Below, piece by piece: positions 46,309-55,776 of a stretch of DNA of 64,000 bases (positions within the stretch are counted from its first letter, which is position 1; each line of letters opens with the position of its first letter). Made by a program: the position numbers and the translations under genes. The stretch lies in assembly GCA_022539475.1 (NCBI GenBank), contig VCMS01000067.1, forward strand, positions 1 through 64,000, given 5' to 3'. Below the pieces are notes generated by a model. The model was not told the origin of the DNA. It did not search any database and worked only from the letters and a program-made list of their open reading frames with translations. Source of the DNA: Gracilaria domingensis. Taxonomy: Eukaryota; Rhodophyta; Florideophyceae; Gracilariales; Gracilariaceae.

Positions 46309-46635
46309 CCCAATGAGCGCTTCACGGCCATGTCCATATCTCTTTGTGCCGTAAATTAGTCGGAAGGAGTTTTAAAAGTAGAACCATCCACATTTTGTAC
46401 TTGTTTCCTTACTAGTATCGTGCACTTCAATGATGTGGAATGTCCCTTTCCCATCTAGCAAAAACTTAGCCAGGTATTAGTGATAAGGGATGTAGGATTT
46501 AAAGGGGCATATTTGAACCACAGAACGACGAACAATATAAGTAATGTAATAGGAACAGGTCATTTCGATGAAGTGACTTTTATGTTTAACTATCTCTAAA
46601 AGGTTTACAACACCGAAAAGTCATGTGTTCTAACC
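46309..46635. other. Spacer, no gene seen
   Basis: About 330 bp between the DUF7869-type frame and the next minus-strand gene. It would hold the promoter of the former and the 3' end of the latter. No motif is recognised. Confidence 0.4.
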
Positions 46636-47538
46636 TCAAACCTGGGGGAATGGGGAGGGGGATAACTTTTCCTTAACAACGTTGACGTAGTTTGTATGAA
46701 AAGGAGCGGGGTCACCGCCTACGATGTTTCTTTCTTGGCGGGAAAAGTCGTAGAAGTACGCGTTCCTAAACTGAAAGTCGGAGAAAGAAGTAGGGAAGCC
46801 AACGAAAGTTTTCCCATATGCAAGAAGTCGCCCAACGGTCTCTTCCAGATTGAAAGTAGTACCTGTCTTAAGCGAAACTATCTTCAACAGCTCTTTCATT
46901 ATTGTGAGCACAACCGTACTGCACTCCGTATCGACTACGTCCATAGGAATGAAACCTCTTGAGGCCCCGACGATGTTGAACGCTGATAGCCACAAGAGCT
47001 TCTCATAATAGCTTACGAGAAATGTGTCTTCGTCGACAACCCCGCAAGTGAGACCCATAGACCTAAACCTGTCTGCAACGTTGGAGGCCCACTTTCCTGT
47101 TGCGACAGTGAGACCATCCGGACTTTGAGGAGTGACACCATCCTGCGGAGCTGCGTTTCTTGAGGGGACACCAACGTATAGGACAACTTTTGAACATTTG
47201 TCCACACCGAGCTTCGAAACCAATGGTATGATGTCTCCATTCTGGAAGAAAACGAGATTCTCTCTGAGCGAATAAGGGCAAGCCTGAATTACGGTCTCCA
47301 GGGTTTTCGTTCTTCCACAAACTAGTATCGGTACATCAGAAAGATGAGAGGTAGCAGCCATGCTGCAGAATTCGTGTGCGGAAATGACCATATCTTCTTC
47401 GTTCGCCAGCATGGTACCTTTACGCCCCCTTCCAACAATAACGGCCCGAGTCCTTCGGGCGGGAGATGAGGCCTGAGGGACGTCAGAGTATCTGGGACTC
47501 GGAGGCGGAGTCGGAGGCATGTCGGACTGGGAGTTCAT
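46636..47538 (-). CDS. Conserved protein, possible reductase-like Rossmann fold, 300 aa
   Basis: The frame from ATG 47538 encodes 300 residues: a Pro/Ser-rich start (MNSQSDMPPTPPPSPRYSDV), a glycine-rich strand-loop (RTRAVIVGRGRKGTML), VPILVCGRTKTLETVIQACP, ENLVFFQNGDIIP, KVVLYVGVPSRN, GLTVATGKWASNVADRF, and a helical C-terminal half beginning YYEKLLWLSAFNIVGASRGF. The split (N-terminal nucleotide-fold-like part, C-terminal 'EKLLW' helix bundle) recalls ketopantoate-reductase-type proteins found in algae and plants, but the usual GxGxxG is not clear, so the reaction is not assigned. The frame upstream of the ATG stays open for 67 codons and is probably leader. No break is seen, and it is divergent from RPE with about 465 bp between start codons. 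Confidence 0.75.
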   Translation of the reverse strand: MNSQSDMPPTPPPSPRYSDVPQASSPARRTRAVIVGRGRKGTMLANEEDMVISAHEFCSMAATSHLSDVPILVCGRTKTLETVIQACPYSLRENLVFFQNGDIIPLVSKLGVDKCSKVVLYVGVPSRNAAPQDGVTPQSPDGLTVATGKWASNVADRFRSMGLTCGVVDEDTFLVSYYEKLLWLSAFNIVGASRGFIPMDVVDTECSTVVLTIMKELLKIVSLKTGTTFNLEETVGRLLAYGKTFVGFPTSFSDFQFRNAYFYDFSRQERNIVGGDPAPFHTNYVNVVKEKLSPSPFPQV

Positions 47539-48003
47539 TGCAAGTGTTCGATTGTTTTTGTGTGACGATAAAAATGTAAGATGGGGCGGAGAACTGCTGG
47601 GGTAAAGAGTGATACTTAAGTACAAACGGTTGGGAATCGCAGAACGGGAACATGGTTTACTTTGTGAAAGTGAGCGAAATGTATGATATGTGATTGTACT
47701 GAATGAATGATAGGGCTTGTATGAGACGACAAGCCACAAAGTGTGACGATCTTTTATGAAAAGTAGGTGGAAGAGTAGAAAGTGTACAATGAATGAAACT
47801 GATTTTGAACCTGAGTTGTAAAGTAGTTGTAAAGTACGAGTTAAGGGGAGCTTGAGAACAGGATGAAAGGAGCCATTTTGGCTTCATAAATGACGTGAAC
47901 GGGTTCTATAGCTTCACTCGGATTGCCATAATCTTCTTTTTTATTGAGGTATAAAAGGGGGGTGTGTCTGGGAAGGACGGGTTTGGCGTTACTGAAGTTA
48001 TCG
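47539..48003. promoter_or_regulatory. Shared divergent upstream region
   Basis: This region separates two divergent intact genes. TATAAAAG at 47950-47957 lies 47 bp before the RPE ATG and is a good core-promoter candidate, which would leave a very short leader. For the minus-strand gene no equally clear TATA box was seen. Confidence 0.55.
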
Positions 48004-48717
48004 ATGTTCAGTATGGATTCTCGTTTAATTATAGCGCCATCAATTTTGGCTTCAGACTTTGCTCGCCTTTCCGATGAAGCGAGTGCAATGCAAGATGCTG
48101 GAGCGGAGTGGCTGCATATAGATGTAATGGATGGTCATTTTGTGGCGAACCTTACTGTTGGACCGCCTGTTGTGAAAGCGTTGCGGAAGCATACGAAATT
48201 GTTTTTGGACTGTCATCTGATGGTATCAGATCCTGGGCGCTGGATAAAAGACCTTGCAGAAGCAGGCGCAGACGGAGTCACATTTCATATAGAGAGTGTG
48301 GCTAAGGGACTAGAAAAGTGCGAGGTACCAACTGAGGAGGAGAACGTGGTGTTGAAGGAATTATGTAACGGAATTAAAAGGGTGGGAATGCAGGTTGGAG
48401 TTGCGTTGCGCCCGAATACGTCTATAAAGGTCGTAGAAGCACTTATGAAGGAAGGAGTTGTAGACATGTTATTGTTGATGACGGTGGAGCCAGGGTTTGG
48501 AGGACAGGCGTTTATGGAGGGTGTTCTTGATAAGGTGCGACATGCAAGGGAGTTGTACCCAAGAATAGGGATACAGGTGGATGGGGGTATTGGACTGAGT
48601 ACTGTGAAAGGAGTAGTGAAGGCCGGTGCAAACATTTCAGCTGCAGGATCTGCCATCTTTGGCTCGAGTAACCCAGCTCATGTCATAGCTGGTTTTCGAA
48701 AGGTTGGTCAGAGATAG
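48004..48717 (+). CDS. RPE: Ribulose-phosphate 3-epimerase
   Basis: It interconverts ribulose 5-phosphate and xylulose 5-phosphate in the pentose phosphate pathway. All family motifs are present in order: LIIAPSILASDFARL, WLHIDVMDGHFVANLTVGP (catalytic Asp and metal ligands), LFLDCHLMV (His), GADGVTFHIES (His), VALRPNTS, MLLLMTVEPGFGGQAF, IQVDGGIG (second catalytic Asp) and GANISAAGSAIFG (phosphate loop). The length is 237 residues from ATG 48004 or 234 from ATG 48013, usual for the family (about 220-230). No transit peptide is visible, so the cytosolic form is likely. An in-frame TTG further upstream at 47944 is not needed. The frame ends in tandem TAG codons. This is the clearest healthy host gene in the window, with a TATA box 47 bp upstream. 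Confidence 0.95.
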   Translation: MFSMDSRLIIAPSILASDFARLSDEASAMQDAGAEWLHIDVMDGHFVANLTVGPPVVKALRKHTKLFLDCHLMVSDPGRWIKDLAEAGADGVTFHIESVAKGLEKCEVPTEEENVVLKELCNGIKRVGMQVGVALRPNTSIKVVEALMKEGVVDMLLLMTVEPGFGGQAFMEGVLDKVRHARELYPRIGIQVDGGIGLSTVKGVVKAGANISAAGSAIFGSSNPAHVIAGFRKVGQR

Positions 48718-48769
48718 TAGCATAAATTTATTGTTTATTACATTGTTACCTTTACGTGTTATCACGACT

Positions 48770-49125
48770 ATATCCTCCGTCTCCATTGGAGATTTATTTC
48801 TCTTGTATCACAACCGGGAAAGGATGTGAGAGAACATCATCATATCCCCAGTGGACGCTGAGAGGGAGGATTAACTACTCTACGTGCTATCATTGTTACC
48901 CATCCGGTGTCGAGTGGTAACATATTCTTTTTTTGTCACAACTCACACAGGATGTGACGGAAGAAGAAGATGCCCCCAGTCGAGACGGAGGGTGAGCTAC
49001 TCTAAGTACAATCACTAGTCCCTAGCTTGCCTCCACTGGCAATATCTTCCTGTTTTGCTATAACCATCGAGTGAGGTTATGGTGGAAGAGAAAAATATCG
49101 CCGGTCGAGGCGAGGTGGGTGGGGA
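48770..49125. repeat. Three tandem long hairpin units
   Basis: Three consecutive units of about 95-100 bp each (48774-48871, 48902-48995, 49023-49120) fold into similar long imperfect stems. Outer arms: CTCCGTCTCCATTGG with CCAGTGG...GAGGGAG; GTGTCGAGTGG with CCAGTCGAGAC; GCCTCCACTGGC with GCCGGTCGAGGC. Apical arms: TCACA/TGTGA, GTCACA/TGTGAC, TATAACC/GGTTATG. The sequence differs between units while pairing is kept. They start about 55 bp after the RPE stop. They could be foldback repeats or a hairpin RNA precursor. Confidence 0.7.
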
Positions 49126-49129
49126 TTAT

Positions 49130-50752
49130 GTGAGCGCGAAAGAGGAGACAGAGAGGTGGCGCTTAAATAGTGGAAGGTGCGGAGGTGTACAGTAGATGTT
49201 TTGGCGGGAAATGGGATGAGGGAAACAGGGACAATCATGGTGCTGGATATAGCCCGTGTGGTTAGACAGTGGGGGTGGACAGCACAGTTTAGCTGGATTG
49301 CACTGTATCGCAGTGGAAACTTCGATCCAACTACTACTTCTTCTTCTTCAGAATTGTCGAACGGATACGTGAAGGATCAGGAGCTGTTGGCGCTGTTGGA
49401 GGGGAAGGAGGTACCGCCGACGCCGTCACCAAAGCGGGAAGAGGACGTGATTACGGCGGCTGGTCGGATGTCGCAGAAGAAGGAAGTGGCCGATGAAGGA
49501 AAGAAGTGTGAAGCGAGGAGAGGGGATGGTGATGAGGTGGAGAAGGGTGTAGAATTGGAGGTGGAGGGGGTCGCAATGGAGAGAAGGGGTGCGGTGCATT
49601 TGAGTCAGTTAGAAGTTGGAGACCAGATAGAGAGTGGGGGCGGAGAGGGTGACAGGAAGATGCGGTTTGTGGGGGAGATGAAGGCGAGGGTGGGGATGTT
49701 GGGGTTGGTGATGAAGGAGCAACTGGACGATGGAATTGTGGAGATGGTAACGGAAATGGGCGGTCTGGTGCTGAGTGGGCGTGGTAGTGGTGGTTGGGTT
49801 GAGGCGATTTCGAGCCTGCGGAATTCGTTGTCGGTATTGGGAGTGGAGATGAGAAATCATGTGTATGGGATAGTGGAGTGTGCGGGAAGGGAGGTTGGAG
49901 AGTTGCGGGAGGAGAATAGGGTTCTGAACGAGAGGTTGGACGTGCTGGAGAAGGAGGTGAAGGAGCTGGGCAAGAGGCAAAGATTGGTGGAAGAGGAGAC
50001 GGTGAAAGGAGGTGTGGAGGGAAAGACGGAAAAGGGAAGTGTGGGAAGGGTGGCGGTGCAGAAGGGGTCCCCTGTGACACCGAAGACAAAGGGTGGTGAG
50101 GTTGGGGATGGGAAGAGCCGTCTGAAGAAGAGGCGTAAGGAGATGAAGAAGGTGGTGGAGGAGGTGCCGCGGGAGGGAGTCGGAGCTCCGGTGGTGACTG
50201 AGTTTAGGAGTGCGGCGGAGGTAGCGTGGACTGCGAAGGGGATTCTGAGGGGACAGGAGAAGAGAAGGATGGGAGGGATTTGAAGCCGTTTTGGGGCGAG
50301 GCGGGTATACGAGAAGGGGGAGAGTTGTCCACCTGACTTCTACAAAATGACGTTTGCGGAGACGGAGAGAGAGGATGCGAACGCGTGATGGGCGAGAAAT
50401 GGGTAAATAGCGGGGGTGGTGTAGACTGGGAAGAAGTGATGGGATGATTGAGGTGGGATGAGTTGCGATTGGCATTGCAACATGGGAGAAAATGGAAACG
50501 CAAACTAGCACGAGTGCAGTTTTGAGAGAGGGTGGCGGAAAAGAGTGAATGGGGTGGTGCGGCGAAGTAGAACCTCTACAAAAACTAGGGGACCCAAGAA
50601 CTAAACTGCGCGAAATGGAATTTAATATTCGAAAATTTCTTAATTTTTTGAGTGCCAGCCTCTGCCACCCCCTCGCGCGCCCCAAATAGCCCCAAAACTA
50701 GCTTAGTTTTCAAAGCGAACAGACTATATTCCACTTTGCAGAACACAGACGC
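49130..50752 (+). repeat. Coiled-coil repeat unit, copy 2 (fuller copy)
   Basis: This copy holds a 366-codon frame (49177-50283). After an N-terminal part (VLDIARVVRQWGWTAQFSWI; a WIALYRSGNF segment) it has a Glu/Lys/Gly-rich region, a coiled coil (GELREENRVLNERLDVLEKE) and a basic tail (KSRLKKRRKEMKK), ending near EVAWTAKGILRGQEKRR. The frame's first codon is not clearly ATG. Beyond it the 3' non-coding part and the sharp end at GCAGAACACAGACG match copy 1 (11640-12528). Two copies with the same 3' end point to a mobile or amplified unit; the long G-rich frame may be a real protein. The opposite-strand Pro/His/Ser-rich frame here is a shadow of the purine bias. Confidence 0.6.
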
Positions 50753-50891
50753 GCTTCGCGGCTCCACACTCGCCTTTTTTAGTCGACGCTATGCCGTTGC
50801 ATAACCCCCGACAACCCAATTCTTCCAATAATTCATTGCCACCGCCGCAACCGTATGTCTTCCTGTATTAGCTGCGCTACCGCCGCCGCAG

Positions 50892-52858
50892 ATGGGACCG
50901 TCTGTCTCGGTTAACATGAGCGCTCTACCGGCTCCGGAGTATGTGCCTCCTATGGAAGGAACTCGATCGCCGCCTCAGCTACCGAATGTGCCGCCCCCGA
51001 TGTCATATCCGTTCCGACCGCAGTTCCCGCCGCTGGTATGGCCCCAGCCAGTCGACCAGAAGCAATCCGATGCGTCCGCCAGCTCGCTAGATATTCCTCT
51101 GTCAACGCATCCTGTGCGTAGTTCCGACCCGCTGGTTTCAGAGATCGCCTCGCGTAAGGAATCGGAAGAATCTCAGAGTATGCCGAACAGACGTTCATCT
51201 TCGGAGCCTAACATCGCCAAAAAGCGGAATGAACTAACAAAACCGAAACTACCGGTAGTGCAGTATACGTCTGTGCATCAACATGAAGAGTCAGAGCGAA
51301 GTAGTCATGTAGAGCCTCGCTGGTCGTCGGCTGAGTCTCAATCATCTGCGGAGACCTGGACTTCAACAGAGCAACCTGCTGTAGTTGAAGAGTCTTCCCA
51401 AGAGATTGCGGGAAGCGCGGCGAAGGATGCACAAAACAGCTCCGCTTCCACCTGAGTTGCACAGAAAGCCTGGGTTGGAAAACAAGGAGCCAGACAATCG
51501 CCACAGCCCGTTAAGGTTGCGCGCAAAGCCCTACGTGCGCCTCCCTCATTACCGATGTCGCTTGCACTAAAGCTTGAGGGTGATGAAGGTATGGTTTGAG
51601 CGCGGGTGACCGAAGCGTTTTGTGAACTCGAACAGGACCCAAATGTCGAAATTCTCTCACCGGAACAAACGGGTGGACCGGGTGGAGTTGAAGAGTTTTC
51701 CCCAAACTTTGCCCAATACCTGCAAGAGCTTCCACCAACTCCATCCAATCAACTGCCTTCGAGCGAGAGTTCAGACACGGCGGACACTGCCGTTCGGAAA
51801 CCACTGCCGATGGAAGCAAGAATTCCCGGAGTGTCCGACCGCGCTCCCACAGATGACGATGAGGATGACTTCACAGAGGCTGGCGATCGCGTGGTAGACG
51901 GCGCCATGACGGAAGCGGGTTTGTTTCCGTTCTTTCCCTCTATATCTTCATTGGGTGAAGCCTCGGAGGCAGCCACTGCTGCGGCTGTTGCAAAACTTGT
52001 AGTTATTGACAGCAATGGTGATGACCCTCCGTACGCGTCCTCGATCTACAACCTGGTCCAGGCAGAAAATGCTGCTACAGGTGCGCCTCTGATAGAGCAA
52101 CCGAGAGAAGCAGCTCGGGATGCGCAGCATACGGAGCCAGAATCGAAGAACAAGGAGCTTATTCAGGTCACCCAGTCTCTGAGCAGAAGAGACCCCTCCA
52201 TGATTGCACCAGTGGCAGTCAAACCACTGCCGTTTGCGAGCAGAGATGCTGGCGAGCATTCTTTGCATCAAATTAGAGATACAATGAAGGCAGAAGATGA
52301 GGAGAACTCTTCTACTGAAGCTGTACACGATAAAGACATGTCCAGTTCGGAAGACGAGGAGCATGGAAGGGCAAAGTCCTCGTATGATAACAAGAGGCGG
52401 CAAAGGGTACATCGTCTTTAATAGGCTCTGTAGTAGGGAAGAGGGAGAGAGCATTGGGGTCGACAGGAGCAACCTCCGCCTCAGATCTCATCGACGGACC
52501 GATGCGCTTTATTAATACCCGCTCAAGGAGACCTCGCATCAAAGATTACTCATCTGTTTCCATTTTGAATAGCTCAAGTTCGAAGAGTTCGCAACTCAGA
52601 TTGCCTAAAGTCTTATCTCCCAGAAAGGAGAAGCGCTCTTTCTTGGCGAGAGAAGCAGAGCTTGAAGAAAAGCTTTCTCGCGAGATAGCTAGGACTAGCG
52701 ACAAGCGCACGGCTTGGCTGGAGAACAATTATGACGAGGACCAATGGGACAACCACTATGGAGAAGCAGACGCGCGACACAGCTCACAAGAGGAGGATTT
52801 GCAGGATAGGGAGGAGCGAGTTCAAAGAGCGCGTGTTCTAGAGGAACATTCTTGTTAG
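50892..52858 (+). pseudogene. Ser/Pro/Glu-rich unknown protein gene, broken
   Basis: One frame runs from ATG 50892 to 52421 with TGA at 51453-51455 and 51597-51599. A frameshift near 52420 leads to a last piece (to 52858). The protein is low-complexity: a Pro-rich head (YVPPMEGTRSPPQLPNVPPP), Ser/Glu-rich middle parts, an acidic DDDEDDF stretch, AATAAAVAKLVVIDSNGDDP, and a basic/acidic end (KVLSPRKEKRSFLAREAELE; REERVQRARVLEEHSC). No domain is recognised. It could be a disordered nuclear protein. The start of its 5' region follows the coiled-coil repeat boundary (50752) by about 140 bp; an in-frame ATG at 50791 in another frame may belong to it. Confidence 0.45.
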
Positions 52859-52988
52859 CAGAGTGGGCAGTTCGGATTGGTTGCGACAGGCGTAGGTCGC
52901 ATGTGACGATCCATAATTCATTCGCCAACGTTGTCAGGGCAATCGCTCGCAACCCGATTGGAAGCTCTAGGCTTGAAGGAGCAGTATC

Positions 52989-54160
52989 TTATTTCGTGTG
53001 AAGTACTTTGGCGGTCTGGAGTGTACTAGTCACCTTGTTGAGCTTCTGCCGGTCACCTTTGGATGATAGAACTCGTTCAGCGGATAGGATTGATTCGTGG
53101 ACATCAGGGCGAGTGTGGAGGAGCTGCTCTCTGTTGTGAAAAAATGCGAAGCAATTCTTGTGAAAGCCTTTTTTGCACGCAATGAAGGAATACATCGTAT
53201 AGATTTTATGTCCATTTGATGATTGAAGTGTACAGAGAAGGCAACGTACGCTTTTACGGCATTCGATTTCAAGCAAAATGTGATCTCCGTTCCGCGTCGA
53301 ACTAGCTGAAGAAGCATGGGCTCCTCTCGTTTCAGAAGGAGATATGGTCGTTAGTGTAGCACGTTTCTGCTTGTTGTCAACGTGCTCAGCAACGAGTTGC
53401 TGAATTATTCGGTGTTTTATCTGCACGACATCCATAATTGTCTGGCCTTCTTTGGTCATCGCGTTTAGCAGCGCATGGGCGTTTATAATGCTGGCATCCA
53501 GAATGAACATAAGGAGACTCATTGGCACTCTTCTCTCCCTCCTAAGTAGCGCCGATGTTGATCTCAGTTGGTCAAAGCGGTCAACACCATTCATAAACAG
53601 ATTGTACCCCACAATCAATGAAGGAACCTGGAGTGTTGTACGCGTCATTGACTCCTCGCCAGTCCATCTTTGTAACGGAGCAAGCCCATGGACGCATTTC
53701 ACAGCATGTTCATTCGAAGTTTGTATGCATTGTGAGGGTGTATCGGCAAGGTCGTTAGTATAAAATGTTACTACCTCACGGTCCTCGAAGACGATGTAAC
53801 TTGCGTTGTTCGCAACCGGTGGAAGTGCTTTTGGGACCTCACTTTTCTCAAGTACCTGAACTAGGCACCAGTCTCCTCTCATTGCGCACTTCATATGTGT
53901 AATGACCTCCTTCAGATTTGATCGATTCAGTCTATCAACGTTATTCAGGCAAACTGTGCCAAGTATTTTGCATTCTCTATCGCTCAATATATGTAATTGG
54001 CGCGCAAGAACATGGCGCGTATAGAAATTGCCCATCACTATCAGCCTGCCATTCGTCGGTGTAGCATGGAGCTTTGTCTGGTGCAAAGCTGTGTCCGGCA
54101 CAGTGCGGAAAATGATGATTTTGGAACGAGACTACCCTTCTGGGAGGATAGTTTTGGGAC
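52989..54160 (-). pseudogene. piggyBac-type transposase, C-terminal two thirds
   Basis: The minus frame has the DDE_Tnp_1_7 pattern: LIVMGNFYTRHVLARQL (family 'xMDNFYTS', second catalytic Asp), a strand block YIVFEDREVVTFYTND, LIVGYNLFMNGVDRFDQLRS (family 'YNxxMGGVDxxDQ', third catalytic Asp kept), and a Cys/His-rich C-terminus (RCLLC...FIACKKGFHKNCF...FFH), ending at 52989. The second catalytic Asp is Gly here, and the N-terminal third with the first Asp is absent; sequence to about 54160 adds only a short piece in another frame. It is dead by residue loss and truncation. piggyBac elements insert at TTAA; no flanking sites were identified. Confidence 0.8.
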
Positions 54161-54301
54161 ACTTAAGAGAAATTTAAAATTATTTCATAAAAGAGTCTTC
54201 TTCTTTAATTTCAAATCTAGCCAGTAAGATTGCAGTTGACGAGAGCTTTCAAACGAGCTACGATATGTCATGTAATCTCCCCAAGTGTTCAAATCGCCGA
54301 C

Positions 54302-54780
54302 TCACTTGGCGGGATGTTTGCCAGTCGCCAACAGGCTCTCTCCGGTCAGTTTTGGGACAACGTTCTCCCCATGAAAGAGTTCGACCGCAAACCCAAACGC
54401 TTCAAGGACAATGAAAGCAGCGAACTCATAGGACCGAATCAATGTCCTTGGCTTGCCGATAGCCTTCAGTAGTCCACCGCCCTTGCCACTACGAACCGAC
54501 AAGGCCATAACCTTTCCAAGCAAAGCGGCACTCTTCTTTGTTGCCGCAATGCGACGCTTTCTCCCCACAGAACTTTCACGCGCTTTCATTTGACATTCCT
54601 CGTTGGTAATAGTAATCGAGGAGCTAGGCCGTATCTCGAAACTCATTAAATGCTGCAGTTCTTCTTGGCTGCTTGATCTAGCTTTCTTAATACTGTGAAC
54701 AGTCCCCTTGCTGATGCCGGTCTATGTATCAATGTCGCTAACACTACCGTTATTGTAGAGCAAAACGCCCTTTTTGGGGA
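54302..54780 (-). pseudogene. HTH protein fragment cut by LTR element
   Basis: The minus-strand frame reads NNGSVSDIDT(stop)TGISKGTVHSIKKARSS, a helix-turn-helix like those at the start of Tc1/IS630-type transposases. A compact domain follows: AALLGKVMALSVRSGKGGG, TLIRSYEFAAFIVLEAFGFA and LTGESLLATGKHPAK. The protein's start lies at or beyond 54780, where the LTR begins, so the retroelement split this gene. The rest of the family is not recognised. Confidence 0.5.
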
Positions 54781-55026
54781 TGCACCGAGGTGTTTTTCAT
54801 AGTTTGTTGATCCGTTACCGGCTTCGACACCTGAGGTTATGAGAGGCTACTGGGGCAGTGGCCCTATTTTGGGGTATGCCTAGGAAGGGTAGTATTTCTG
54901 CACACGTGTGCCAAGTTGGCCCGATATCGCGGGCGCCGTGGCAAGCCTGCCACGGGGGCACACCTGTAGTGTATTGGCCGGCATTGCCGGATAGTTAGAT
55001 ATTTCAATGGATATTTTCAAGTGCCG

Positions 55027-55034
55027 TATATAAG
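55027..55034 (+). promoter_or_regulatory. TATA box in LTR
   Basis: TATATAAG in the LTR, just before a small palindrome (GTGGCGGCA...TGCCGCCAC). The inverted fragment has the matching region near 13420-13445. It probably drives element transcription. Confidence 0.55.
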
Positions 55035-55776
55035 TGGCGGCACTTGCCGCCACTGTACGGGAAGTAAAACTCAAGGAGGCCTTTGGCTCTGATCTTCTTG
55101 CCGCTTGCGCACGGTCACAAGCCCCATCCTGGGGAATACCGCCACAATTCCGGGCTGATCAACCAACCTCCATCTCTGAGGAGTACTAATCCGTCGTCAC
55201 GGCACCTTTACTACCTATTCTATTGTTTTTACTTCCGTCTTACCGCTCTTCGATACTCTGCCCTGTCATACAGGTTTGGCCCATTAGCCTCGGGACTTAT
55301 TCCCGTTATCTCGATTCAGTGCTCCGCAGTGCGGCTCGCTTACTAATCTTTTGTCGTCCCATACCGTGGGGCTGGATGCCTCCACTCGCTGTGGCTCGCC
55401 GGAACCATCCGGATACCTACGCCGATTCTACCCCCTCCACCTCCGACTGCACGTCCAGATCGGGGCCACCCGGATTTACACCCGGCTCGTGTTGGCCCTA
55501 TCGGAGGGTTCTGTCACTCCGCCTACCCCTGTAGGGAGCAGGGTTCGAACACCCCTGTCGGTGCTCTTCCGCGACGCGGCTGTTGTTTTCCCGTCACCGA
55601 GTTTGCACCACAAACTGGTCTCCCGACTTAGAATCGGCTTTATTGGCCAACATTTGTTGGAGTTGGTTCGTTTGTTTGGAGCCCAGATAGTTGGGAATAT
55701 CCGTTCTTACTGTTCTTTCATTGTCCGTTTTCGGAAGTTGTTTTGGTTGCCAATTGGCCGACTGTGTCGGTGAACG

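Noticed and set aside
49451-50685. Long minus-strand Pro/His/Ser-rich reading frames
   Set aside because: They are the complement of a purine-rich coiled-coil frame; low-complexity composition and no motif make them shadows.
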